Source: Apricaphanius iberus (lineage: Eukaryota > Chordata > Actinopteri > Cyprinodontiformes > Aphaniidae). From it: a stretch of DNA of 64,000 nt. Where the stretch lies: positions 372,001 to 436,000 of the forward strand of contig JAPXFQ010001146.1 of assembly GCA_028564705.1 (NCBI GenBank). Reading direction: 5' to 3'. Positions 1 through 10,876 of the stretch are shown in pieces (the stretch's first letter is position 1; every line of letters begins with the position of its first letter). The notes under the pieces were generated by a model. That model worked only from the letters and a program-made list of their open reading frames with translations. It was not told the DNA's origin and ran no database searches. The translations under genes were made by a program, and so were the position numbers.

Positions 1-1353
1 CCATTATTAGCTTTTTCAAGTTCAGTGGGTTATGAAGGATTGTGCCTAACCCGCCCCCTCCTTCTCTGCTTCCTGTTTTTGGTCAAATAGTTGTAGTTTA
101 AAGGAGTAGTTTCTAGCATGGTAGATGTTTCAATATTTTCGTCTAACTAAGTTTCAGATAAAAGCAGAGTGTGTATATTATGTTCAGTGATAAAATCATT
201 GATTAGGAATAACTTTCTTGACAAAGATCTGATATTTAATGATGGCAGTTTAAGAGATTTGTTGGTTGTTTTACATTTTTTCTGACAGGAGATTTTTTTA
301 GATTGAATTAATATAGATAGATTCGATTTTATGAGTTCTGTTTATAATCACACAAATGCTACTTTTCTGGTAACCAGACAAGTCCTGGTGGGTGTGGGGT
401 CCGGAGTTAGTGTCTGGAAACCTTTGAAACCGTCCTTCGGGACAAGGTCTCATTGCTTTTGGAATGCTCTGTTGTTCAGATGGGAGAAGATATCAGCAGC
501 CATCAGTTTAATTCCAGCTCTGCTAAGATAGCGCTGATTTTATTTGAATAGATGGGTTGCAGAGCTGTATATTTTGAAGTTGTTGATATAGCTGAACAAG
601 TTTTCCAAGCATTTTTTTCAGGGATTTATGGAGCTGGCGGACCCTGCTATAGCGTTTGTCAGTTCCTTCAGGTACTAGGCCACATAGCTAAATGTTTGTG
701 TTATTAAGCATATTAAGAACCTGAAGCAGTTGGCAGACATAAGCACTAAGAAGAGGGAAGTTCTCAAAGCGTATGTTGTATGATCCTGCATGGATAAGTT
801 ACTTTTTTAAACTTTCTTTCAATAACAAATTTCTATAACTTAATAATAATAATTAGTTTCTTGATGAAGACCAAGGATAGAAGGGATTTTCTCCGTAATT
901 TGTTTAATAGTGTTCTTTGGGCAGCCGTTTTCGCTGCAGAAGTTTTCGATCCCATTTACTGAAGTATCATGAATTATCAGAACCTTTTCTGGGGAGCTTC
1001 TTACTTTATTATCTGTCTAATTCACACTCCTGGATTTTTCTCTTTGATTTTGGGTGTTGCCTTGTCATGTATTGGGGGGTTTCTTGCTCTCCTTTGTTTA
1101 TTGCTAAATTTCTACTCCTGGCCTTGTTGGGGCTGTGTCATCTATTAGAGAGTCAAGGGCTGTAAATGTATTTTTTAGAGAGATTCCAGGGGGAGAGGAA
1201 TCATTTTCTTTGAGTTGGAGCCTCATTTTCTGTTTTCAGTTTTTCTTAGGAACAGGTGTGGATGTATTTTCAGGGCTTTGTTTCAGAGCTGGCCACTTTT
1301 CCTCATAGTTTGAGTTAGGTGTCCTTCCTGCTCCATGCCTTGGTGATGAATTA
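1..1353. other. Unassigned sequence, T/G-rich on the plus strand
   Basis: The plus strand is visibly T/G-rich in blocks (about 330-540, 580-760, 900-1,250), which could reflect an old retroelement read from the minus strand. Minus-strand translation gives only broken fragments and I recognise none of them. It is neither a clear cfap74 exon nor a clear repeat. Confidence 0.3.
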
Positions 1354-1941
1354 GGCCACGTCCACACTAAGCCGGATAATGCCTTAAACGTATAATTATT
1401 TAGTCTACACCCGCCTATCGTCCACACTAGCCCGGCATCGTTTAAGGTCTGTGGCCGGATAACTATTAGCCGGGTAAGAGAGCCGTGTAAATCTTAATTC
1501 AACAGCTAAATGAGCAAGTGTGGACAGCTTCCCCGGATAATGAAGGGAAGTGGCGTCAATGAATGCTGCGTCAATAACAATACGACACTACAGACAAAGA
1601 CAACAGCGAAGAGTAATAAATCGATCTCGTCGTCTGTCCACACCAAAAACTCTCTCTTCTTCTGAGCAGCTATTGTTCTCTTCGGTTAACGGGACAAGCA
1701 GATATGTACTGTGCTGTAGAGCTTCTTGTATATATTATGTAGGCGCTGGCGTCACGTAGATTATACGCGTTTTTCGTGCGTCTTTTTGCGCATGCCCAGT
1801 ATTTGCACAGGTCTGTGTGGGATTGCGCAATCATGGGAGCTAAAACGGACCTTAAACGGGGCGTAAATGCTCGTGTTGAGTGGATAACATTAGACGTCTA
1901 ACTCCCCGTATAAGCTTATCGGCTTAGTGTGGTTCTGTGGC
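1354..1941. mobile_element. Non-autonomous TIR element (CCACACTAAGCCG ends)
   Basis: The left end GGCCACGTCCACACTAAGCC and the right end, read inverted as GCCACAGAACCACACTAAGC, form imperfect terminal inverted repeats about 590 bp apart. A second CGTCCACACTA motif lies inside near 1,420. There is no transposase. The ends resemble fish hAT-type MITEs and those of the element at 4,441-4,953, but the superfamily is not proven. Confidence 0.65.
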
Positions 1942-3119
1942 TTCTGACTGAGACGGGACTGCATGAATACAGGGCGCCAGGTTCTTGTTCCTTGCGTGTC
2001 ATCAGTCCTGTTGTCTCATTTCCAAATCCAGCATTTATCTCAAGGTTTATTTCCAGAAAGCACTGTCGGGTGCTTTTTTTCCAAGGCATTCTGTCTTTGG
2101 AGCAGCTTATCAAAGTTCTCGGCTGAGCAGTACGCCATACTGCTAATCTACAGTCCTCCATAGTCCTTTAAAAGTTGTTTAAAAGTGGTCCAGAAAAAGT
2201 TTATCTGGTCCAACAGGTAGCTCCAGAGGTTGGGCACATAAATTATTTGATACAACTGCAAAGAAGATTACTTAATAAGGAGAATAAAGTGGGAGATAAG
2301 GTAAGAGATCAGGAGCTTGGACAGAGGCTGCTCCTCCTTCAGCAGTCAGCAGGGAGATCTCAAGTGGCTTGAGATGACATATGTTGAGAATTACTGCTAT
2401 ATAAATAAACTGAATTGAAATTGAATTGTTTTTAACATAATTAAAAGTGCCACTATTATAGGCAACCTTTCTGTAACAACTTGGTAAAACTCCCTTTTGT
2501 CAACAAGACAGAGCTTATTCTTGTACTATAGCATTTCAAAGGTCCAGAGCAATAGCTCCTCTCTTTGCTCTTATTCCAAAAGTTTTCTGGAAGATTGGGT
2601 TCTGTGCACTGAAATAGCCATGAAAGAATATTGATTTTATGTAAGGTGAACCATTTCTGTGTTGCTTATTTGATTTCTATCCTGCTAAACAGCTAAATTA
2701 AAGTTATTCTATCCCAGAGGCCCCCAGATTTTTATTTAAAGTACCCTTAAGAAACCTTAAGACCGTTTCAAGATTATATGCAAGAGAAATAACCCAACAT
2801 ATCCTGTTCCAAACTAAACTGTGGGCAAAAGGTGCTTTGCTTTATGTCTTACCAGGTGTGTTCACCTGAAAATGAATCATGTTCAGTGTAAAAAAAAAGT
2901 ATCCAGAACATCCACTAAACTTTGCACAATTATGCTTGTCAATTGAGGACAGAAAAGGCTGTTCTTTAGCACAACTGCACAGCATATGGATAACATCCAG
3001 TGGTTTTTATGGAGACTCCAAGATATTCTGCTGCAAGTCACTATCAGTGACTTTACTGTGTGTGGTAACAAAACAAGCAGCCTGTCTAGGCTACTGGCAA
3101 CTGGCTAAGAGAACTAGAC
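1942..3119. other. Non-coding sequence, no gene recognised
   Basis: A tail of the form TATATAAATAAACTGAATTG at about 2,390-2,430 looks like the 3' end of a fish retroposon. The rest shows no coding pattern or clear repeat. Confidence 0.35.
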
Positions 3120-3540
3120 CCTTGCATAAGTAAGTAAAATTAATTTATATAGTACTCCTAATACAGATGATTCACAGCAGTTTCTCAGTTAAATTACATG
3201 CACATCTTAACTATGAACACAGGTATTGTAAACAAGTTCAATGATCTAAAGAAAATTAAATGCAGTCAGTCATGGTTTGTCTGAGGAAAAAAGAGGCTTT
3301 AAGATGTCTCTTAAAAATAGAAGTGGAAACTATGGAAGGCATTCCACCATCTTGGCAACACAAATTCAAAATCTCTATTCTTCTCAGTTTTAAATCCACT
3401 ATGATGACCAGTAAATCCTGGTCAACTGACCTCAGGGACCTACTAGAAGTGAGAAGTCTGACCATACTAATGAGAATTTTATAAATGATCCTGAAAAACT
3501 GAATGGAAGACATTGTTCGTCATTTGTATTCATCAGGGAA
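3120..3540. repeat. Probable interspersed repeat relic
   Basis: The stretch from AATTTATATAGTACTCC through GGCATTCCACCATCTTGGCA to CCAGTAAATCCTGGTCAACT resembles a family I recognise as dispersed in fish genomes. It is followed by a (ATCC)n microsatellite at 3,548-3,568. The class is uncertain. Confidence 0.4.
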
Positions 3541-3957
3541 ATAAGGATCCATCCATCCATCCATCCATTGCTGCAAAGGGGTCAGTGCCTATCTTCAGCA
3601 GTTATTGGTTGAGAGGTGAAATAATGATCAATGTGTTACTAATCAAGTTACTACAAACTCTGATCTGATAAAAATATATGAACAGTACCGTGTAAAAGTT
3701 TGAGGCAGGTGTGAAAAAATGCTGTAAACAAATAATGCTTTCAGTAATACGATCATTATTTATTTTGATCAATTGACAAATTGCAAGGTGAGCAAACAAA
3801 GGAAAATCAAATCAGTATTTGGTGTTACTACGTTTTGCCTTTAAAACAGCATCAATTCTTATTGGTTACACTTGTTAAAACACAGGGGTTTCGTAGGATT
3901 ATAGTCGGGTGTATGCTTAAAAGGTTATACCAAAAGAGTCCAAATGATCATCAATAC

Positions 3958-5078
3958 CTACGTTTACATGGACACAAGTAATCGGATTAAAAGCCTGATT
4001 GGAATAAAAATGCTTCATGTAAACATGCCATTCAGATTACTCTGACCCGATCAAACTCATTCGGATCAAAATTTCATTCCGAATGAGAGAGGTGGTTTAT
4101 TCCGATAGTTAATCCGATCGTGTTGCATGTAAGCTCCTATTCCGAATGTAGGTAATTTCTGCGCATGTCTGTTAAGTCATACGTAGATGTCAAATACGTC
4201 GGCCATTAAAAATAAAGGGATTCTGTTTTTAATTTGACTGTGTACATAAGAATGGAGGCTTGAGGATGTAAAACCGTGACCAGAAAAAGGAAATAAAAGC
4301 ACGCTCTGAAGAAAATCGTAGTCCTCCATTTCAAACGGCCGCAGCCGTGTTTGTTTACAACGGAAGTCTATTTCTTCTTCTACGGCCGTTTCCCATGTTT
4401 TAGATAGTTCTGAGCGTGTCAAAATGATTTATGCTGTTCCGGCCCCGTCCACACTACTGCCTTTTCGTTTAGAAACGGAGAGTTAAAACCAAAACTATCT
4501 CCGTCCACACTAGCGTTTTCCCTGACCATTCTCCAACACTGGGCATGCGTGCGCCGGTATAAACAGAAAACAGATTGACCATTCCTCAGATTTGATGAAA
4601 GTAGCCCAGCTAACGTACCTGCTAAATATGTCGAAGGCCAGAGATGTAATTCATTATCCATGTTGCAGTTTCTAATGTAATGTACTCCAGGCTGTTCTTG
4701 TATGTTATCTTCTGGGGACGGGTCATGTGATGTGTGGCTGATGAATCAGGGAAGGATACGCCATGACCGATGACACCCAATCATAGAGCCGAGTGTGATC
4801 TGCTGCGTCATCGTTTCTAAAGTCCTCGGTTTTTGAGATGTCCACACAAAAAAGCCCTCCGGAGTTTCAAAGCGAAAAACGGTGTCGGCAGCGTTTCTAA
4901 ACTTCTCCGTTTTGGGTCTTCGTTTTTGACGTTTTAGTTTGGATGGGAGGTGCAAACATAGTAAAAGGTAGGAGCCCCAGACATGTAGTACATGTAAACA
5001 TCTTTTTTAATTAGATAGATGTGAAATTCTAATCGAATCTATGATCGGATTGAAGATATTTTGCACATGTAAACGTAG
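3958..5078. mobile_element. TIR element (CTACGTTTACATG ends) inside Tc1 relic
   Basis: CTACGTTTACATG at 3,958-3,970 is the exact reverse complement of 5,066-5,078. Subterminal AATCGGATT and GATCGGATTG motifs are also inverted. There is no transposase. It is itself interrupted at 4,441-4,953. Confidence 0.75.
4441..4953. mobile_element. Innermost TIR element (GTCCACACTA end)
   Basis: Left end GGCCCCGTCCACACTACTGC; the right end, read inverted, is GCACCTCCCATCCAAACTAA followed by AACG, an imperfect match. The interior has multiple GTTTCTAAAC and CGTTTTT motifs in both orientations. About 513 bp, no ORF of interest. Confidence 0.6.
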
Positions 5079-5390
5079 CTAGTGTCATATGTAGGTTGGA
5101 ACATAGCCATTAACTGAAATGGAAACAGCTTTGTATGAGGCTTTAAACTGGGGGAGGCACAGCCAAACTCTGCTACCAATGAGAGGTTTTCGAAGATAGT
5201 TTCATTCATAGCAAGATTACGTACAGCAACAACACACAACGTAGTTATACTGCATCAGTAGATCTCTTCCAGACCAAGAAAACAGACTTGGGTTTCAAGA
5301 TGTGCTGTTCAAGCTCTTTAGAAGAAGCACAAAGAAATTGGTAATGTTGAGGATCGTAGACACAGGGATCGGCCAAGGAAATTTAACGCT

Positions 5391-6289
5391 ATTTTAAAAA
5401 GAAAAAACAACCCAAGATTTGTTTTTATTTTTAAGGCCTGAATTTAGGCAGGAATGTTTAACCCACACACTAGTGCCAATGGAGGAGGGCTTCAAAGTCT
5501 AGGCTGAATGTTTGAAACAGAAAATAAGAAAAATTCTGCCAACTGTGCTCAAAATATTCAAATCACTGTCTCACAAGCAAAAGTCAAAAACGGCATATCT
5601 TAAAGCCTCTTGAAATTCACTTAATTAGTCAGAGAGATATTCAAATCTCTGGCACACAGGCTGGGTAGACCTATTCAGTTGTGCTTTGTGTTGCTCTCTT
5701 AACTAATCTGTCACAAGCTAAAGACTACTTGTGGGATGGTTATCTATTTAGGGGTGGGGGTGGGTGACAATTTTAAATGATGGAAGCAGCAGCTCTCTCA
5801 TTGTTCATTCAAAAAGTCTGCCAAGCTATTTTGTATTCAGATTATTGTTTTGGAGGCAGAGTGACATATTGCATAGTTTGCTGGTCCAAGTATTAGCATT
5901 TCTTTACTTGAAAAGCTGAATTTCATACTGACACTGTCATCATGATGTTGTCACACGTGCTGGTGTGCCAGTGCACCAGATGGCAGTTGTCACAAATCCC
6001 TAACCCTCACATACACACTCCCTCCCCCACAATGATATGACACAGTGACTGTAGAGGTGATGGACCACTCTTCTGGAAATGTCACAGCCGCTAGTGTCTT
6101 CTTAACCTTTGCTGTGTGTGAAAATGTATCATATCCATAATCAAAATGAATTTGTTTAAGCTTTGCACTGCTACTATCATTCATTTATGAACACATATAA
6201 GCCATTTTTGGTTTTCTATTGAATCTATGAGTTTGTGTTCTACCTTATCAAAAGACAATTTACACGCACAGTTAAGTTCTTCAGTTAAC
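5391..6289. other. Non-coding sequence
   Basis: No coding pattern or recognised repeat is seen. A G-rich run occurs near 5,750. Confidence 0.4.
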
Positions 6290-6700
6290 TCAACCTGCTT
6301 GGCCATGGTCAAACAGATCCATCCAAGCCTTACATCACCAAATGCAAGGCAAAGTAGTGGAACGGTGCTTTAAAGCATGCTCCCACTGGACTCTGAAGCA
6401 GAGAAGAAATGTTCTGTTGATTGACAAATCATGTCCATCTGTCTAGACGAGTCTGTTTAGCAGCTGACAGAAGACAACACTTGCTTGACTTCAATGTGTC
6501 AGGTGTAAAATTAGGTAGGACTGTTTTTTAGACTGTTTTTCGCCCATAGTTCCAATGACAGAATACCTCAATGTCATGTTTCCAACTTTGCGGGAATAGT
6601 TTGGAGAAGTGTTCCAACTAGACTGTGCACCTGTGGATAAATGAAGGTCCGTAGAGACATTGATGAGCGAGTTTAGTGTAAAAAAAAACTTGAGGGGTCT
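6290..6700 (+). mobile_element. Tc1-like transposase relic
   Basis: CCACTGGACTCTGAAGCAG, GTTCTGTTGATTGACAAATC and CCAACTTTGCGGGAATAGTT match, with many changes, the catalytic core of a fish Tc1 family read on the plus strand. Frames are destroyed by stops and indels, and no termini are seen. Confidence 0.6.
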
Positions 6701-7732
6701 AAACAGAACCTAACCTAAATCAGTAAAACACGCACGGGATTAGTTAGTTAGAAAAATGTGAGCCAAGCGATCTAATCAAACATCAGTGTCTGACATCAGA
6801 AATGCGCTTCAAGAAGAATAGTCAAAAGTTCTCAAACACACCCCGAAATCTGATGGAAAGCCAACCCAGAAGAGTTGAAGCAGTCAGTTGTAAAGGGTGA
6901 GCAGACATCATATTAAGGTCTTTGGATTAAGAATGGGATGACGATTAAATTCGACATATGCGAAGTCAGATGAGCAAATACCAACGGCAATATAGGTCAT
7001 GTTCAGGATTTCATGTTTTAGGGTAATGCATGGCCTACTTTAGCTTATTTCTTTTATTTATCTTCCAATTCAGTGAAACATAATCCTATTTTATAATTTG
7101 CTTATAAGCACCCCATTAATGGACTGACATCTCATCTAAGGTGTACCCCATTTCTCTTGCTGACTTCAGGAGAAAAACACCAGCCTTCAGACAACCTGAA
7201 CAGAATTAAGTTGGTAGAGAAAATAGTTGACTGATGTAATGTTGTCAAGCTTGCAGCTTTTCAAAAATAACAGATTTTGTTTTGTTTTTTGTTGAAAAAG
7301 TCTGAAAATTGCTGACATTCTCTCTTGGGGCTTAGTGCCTCTTAAACTCTCTCCCACATGCTTGTCTAATAGCTGTGAATTAGACAGTATTCACCACAGA
7401 CCTGGAACAGACTAAGCCTGTTTTGTTACATAAAAAAACTTGATTTAAAGCATAGAAATAGAGCAGGTTTTGACAAGAAAAAAACGTGTGTGTTCAATAT
7501 GAATGCTAAAAGGGCTGAAAGTGAAAACTAACAATAAGCACTCTAGCTTATCTCAGGGACTGAGGTACAGTGTTATCTGTTTGGTAAATATACTGGGGTA
7601 ACATTTATGTTTTACATAAAAACATCTACTATTTATTATGTTAATTTCTTAGCAATGTTTAATTAAAAATTGTACAATTTTAAAACAATGTTAAAAATGC
7701 TTTTGTAAAATAATAGGTTGCTTATTTAATAT
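6701..7732. other. Non-coding sequence
   Basis: AT-rich, no exon recognised. Several short poly-A and poly-T tracts. Confidence 0.4.
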
Positions 7733-8874
7733 ACAGTGCCTTTAGAAACATAGTTACTTCTTGACCTTTTTCACATTTTATATCTAAAAACTTAAATGAA
7801 TTTAATTGCTAATTTATGTGACAGACCAACACAACATTTACATTTGTTTTTATTTTTGTTTTATTTTTGTTTAAACTTTAGACACATAATCAATCAAAGG
7901 ATGGAGACCATGAAGGAAGCAGAATGTTGTGGGGGTGGGGTTTCTCTGATTGTATGTCTTTGTGGTGTTTGTTTCTGTTTAGCTTTTATTTATTTATAAC
8001 TTTTAATTTTGTGGGATGTATATAGTTTTTATATTGTGTAGTGCTCTGTGTGGCCAATGGCAGGGAAAGCAAATAATTGAATAAATATTGATTTGAACGT
8101 TCTGAATTATTGGAAAGTTGAAGGAAAATATTTCTTAAATGTATGTCTCTGTCAGCTTTGCATATGTTGAAACTGAAAATTCTGCACAATTCTTTTAGGA
8201 AAATTGCTAAATTATTCCAGTTGGAAGAAAAGTAATGGTGTATATCAATTTTCAATTCTTGGAAGAGATTCTCAACTGGGCCATTGTAACACATGAAATT
8301 ATTTTAGTGTAATCCATTCCTTTTTGGTGTTGGCTGTATGATTAGGAAAGCTGTCTTTCTGAACGTTGAAAGCAGCCTCTAGAGCAGTGTTTCCTAGTCT
8401 GGGATGTTTATTTTTTGCAAATAAATGTTTGTAATTAATCATTTTCAATGATTTTGTTTGTGGATAATAGTTGGGGGTTCCTGGCTTGTCTTGGACACAG
8501 GTGAGGAGTTCCTCAGAAAACAAATTATGTTTTGGAACCATTGCTCTATAGCAACACTCATGGGTTAGGGTTTTCTTGGGAAACCTTCCTTGAATATGTA
8601 GCCATTCAGAGGGTCAGACTCACTGGTCACCAGTTTAGTTCTCTGTCAAGCGAATAAGACCTACAACAAATATCAAGCAGTGTCAGACCTGCTGTTCAGC
8701 TTTTTAGTATCTGCGTCTAATATTAAGCTTGTTAACACCTGTAACTTGTCTATTTTTTTGTGAAGATTGCAGCAAAAGACTGCAGCAAAAAAGCATGCAG
8801 TCTTGAATCTTCCATCATACTGTGTGACAGGAGTTTATGTCATGTAGAACTTGAAAAAGTGACAGGTTCGAGCC

Positions 8875-9180
8875 CTATATACAGGTGAAACTCAAAAAAT
8901 TGGAAGGAAAATTAGAAAGTGGGCAATAGTTAATTTATTTAAGTAATTTACCTTAATTTAAAAGGTGAAACTAAGATTATATACAGAATAATCATGCAAA
9001 CCGAGATATTTTAAGCCTAATTTGTTTTGATGGTTACGGCTTACAATTTACAACCCAAGTTCAATATCTCAGAACATTTGAATATAGTAAAAATCTTCAA
9101 TATTTTAGGCTCAAAGTGTCACACTCTAATTCACTAATTTGATTTCATAAAATATGACGATTTTTATCAACTAAACAAAA
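8875..9180. mobile_element. Terminal fragment of a second Tc1-like family
   Basis: ACAGGTGAAACTCAAAAAAT, TTAAAAGGTGAAACTAAGAT and ATGGTTACGGCTTACAATTT are the diagnostic terminal sequence of a fish element with 'GTGAAACTCAAAAAATT' ends. Only one end is present. Its position suggests insertion in, or a junction with, the surrounding Tc1 relic. Confidence 0.6.
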
Positions 9181-9551
9181 TAGTGGCATGAGCACTTTAC
9201 AAATAGGTTTAAAAGGTTTTCCTTTAGGTCTGCTCTATATTAAGCTCTATCCATCTACTCATCAACTATGACCAGCGTTCCCACAACATTATGTATGCGA
9301 CTTCTGTGTGTTACAGAGGACTGTTGGCTCAGGGTAATGTGCAGTGTTACCTTTCCTCCAGACAGCTTTTCAAAAGTTTGTTTTTAATCTCATCTAACCA
9401 GTGCACCTTCTTCAAATGACACCAACGTGGCTCATGGCAAACTGTACTCCTGCTGGCCACTTTTAGAACAATATTTTTGTTTTTTTGCTACTCTTTCTTA
9501 AAGGTGAAAAGCATGGCTAACAGTTGTTTGGTGAACACATGCACTTGCACC

Positions 9552-10193
9552 TAAAGCGTAGTTTATACTTCTTTAACAGCAAATTTGCACTCAGACGCAT
9601 ACGTATTCACAGAGATGTTTTTCGTTTCTGGTTCTCTGTTTTTTTCTCTCCGTTCTCTATTGATTTTTCAGTGCTGCAAAGCAATTATCGACAAGGACAG
9701 CAGGGGGTGCTAACTTTTCATTGCAGCTATGCCTATTATCGCAGTGTCATTTCAGTTTTTTTCTTCAGTCTGTGAATGCATTTCCCCCTCAGGGAGAAAT
9801 GGACGACAGAGTAAGTAAGTTTTGATTAAGCTATAAAGCTTTTTACTAGAAGTGCAGCTCATGGAATACTCTAAAAACACATGCAAACAAACGTAACAGC
9901 CTTTTTTGTTGTTTTCCTCCACCTTATTGTTCAAAATCGCCAAAAGAACAGATTACATAAATTATCATTTCAATATAAAGCCTGTAGGGCCCAAACGGTG
10001 CATTAACTGAAACGATCTCTGGCTGTTGCTGAACTGACCAAACACAGGCATACACTCTCCTTTGATGGATAGTTAGAAAATAGACCTCTACTCTGTCCGT
10101 CATTGCGTAGGTGATGGAAAGCCCTTGCGTCGACGAATAATGGAGCTGTGTCAATCAGTCGCCGTCAAAACGGAGTAGTATAAACTAGGCCTA
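9552..10193. mobile_element. TIR element, copy A (TAGTTTATACT ends)
   Basis: GCGTAGTTTATACTTC on the left pairs with GAGTAGTATAAACTAGGC on the right. About 640 bp. It interrupts antisense Tc1 sequence at 9,545/10,200. An interior block at 9,768-9,910 recurs in inverted orientation at 62,100-62,280 (copy B). Confidence 0.7.
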
Positions 10194-10754
10194 AACCGTA
10201 CGTATCTGCAGCTCCTCCAGAATACCCACAGGTCTCTTTGTTGCTTAGCCAATTCAGGTGGAAAGCCACATATTGTTTTCAGTGTAGATGTACATACTGC
10301 TTTAAGCTTGTTTGATAACTCAGCCAAGCTTTTAAACAAGACTATTAATCTCTGTTTGTTCACTAATGTTCCTAAAATAGACCTCTGATGCCTTACACAG
10401 GACAGCTGCATTTTGATTAAAAATAATAAATAATTAAACTTGGTTTACTAATTAGGAGCGTTCTTAAGGTACAGTAAATGGTTGTGCTGGATTTTGTATA
10501 GGGGTATCGGGGAAAAGGTGTTGAATGTAAATATGGCACATGATTTAAAAAAACAACAACAAATAAACCATCTATCATGTTTTTTACACTTCAGAACCAT
10601 GGTCTCACACCTAATAAAATCCCATAAAATCCCAGTAAAGACATTAATGTGATAAGTGTGAAAAAGTTCAAAGGCACTGTATAGACTATGTATAAAAATG
10701 TAAACGTGCATCAGTTATTTGCAGTTTGTAGCCTTCTCAGTCTTTATGACCCAC

Positions 10755-10876
10755 CTGCTTTCAATGATGATGGTCTCTTGATAAAGGCGGTCAAACATGC
10801 AGATCTTTAGGTCAATGCTGGGCTGAATCACCCATACAGGGAAGCTGATAGCCACCCCTATGACCTGGATGGGTAT
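10755..10876 (-). CDS. cfap74: cfap74 coding exon 20 (last visible exon)
   Basis: 122 nt, phase 0 in and phase 2 out. It encodes [20 protein letters not shown] then [20 protein letters not shown], closing the second ASH domain and starting the next. Acceptor CAAACAG, donor AG|GTGGGT. The open donor shows that the gene continues to the left; I found no convincing next exon in 1-10,754. Confidence 0.88.

Larger units (their letters stand above)
3685..5390 (+). mobile_element. Tc1/mariner relic, interrupted by two nested elements
   Basis: The left end carries the fish Tc1-type terminus GTACCGTGTAAAAGTTTGAG and AGGCAGGTGTGAAAAAATGC. Sequence up to 3,957 and from 5,079 onward reads as one element: the right part holds 5' transposase sequence (helix-turn-helix region) near 5,290-5,390 in plus orientation, with stops. 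The 3' part is missing. A 1.1-kb element (3,958-5,078) splits it. Confidence 0.75.
7733..10686 (-). mobile_element. Decayed Tc1-like element split by other insertions
   Basis: The left end ACAGTGCCTTTAGAAACAT and GTGACAGACCAACACAACAT is matched in inverted form at the right by CCCATAAAATCCC and GTTCAAAGGCACTGTATA. Between them, 9,240-9,545 (CTCAGGGTAATGTGCAGTGT, GGCTCATGGCAAACTG) and 10,200-10,480 (GCTCCTCCAGAATACCCACA, GTTTGTTCACTAATGTTCCT) are antisense transposase and leader pieces in the expected order. The middle is split by 8,875-9,180 and 9,552-10,193. Confidence 0.65.

Noticed and set aside
1916..2161. Possible cfap74 exon from an 81-codon minus-strand frame
   Set aside because: The frame runs into the TIR element ending at 1,941, lacks ASH-type motifs and has no phase-2 acceptor that I can justify.
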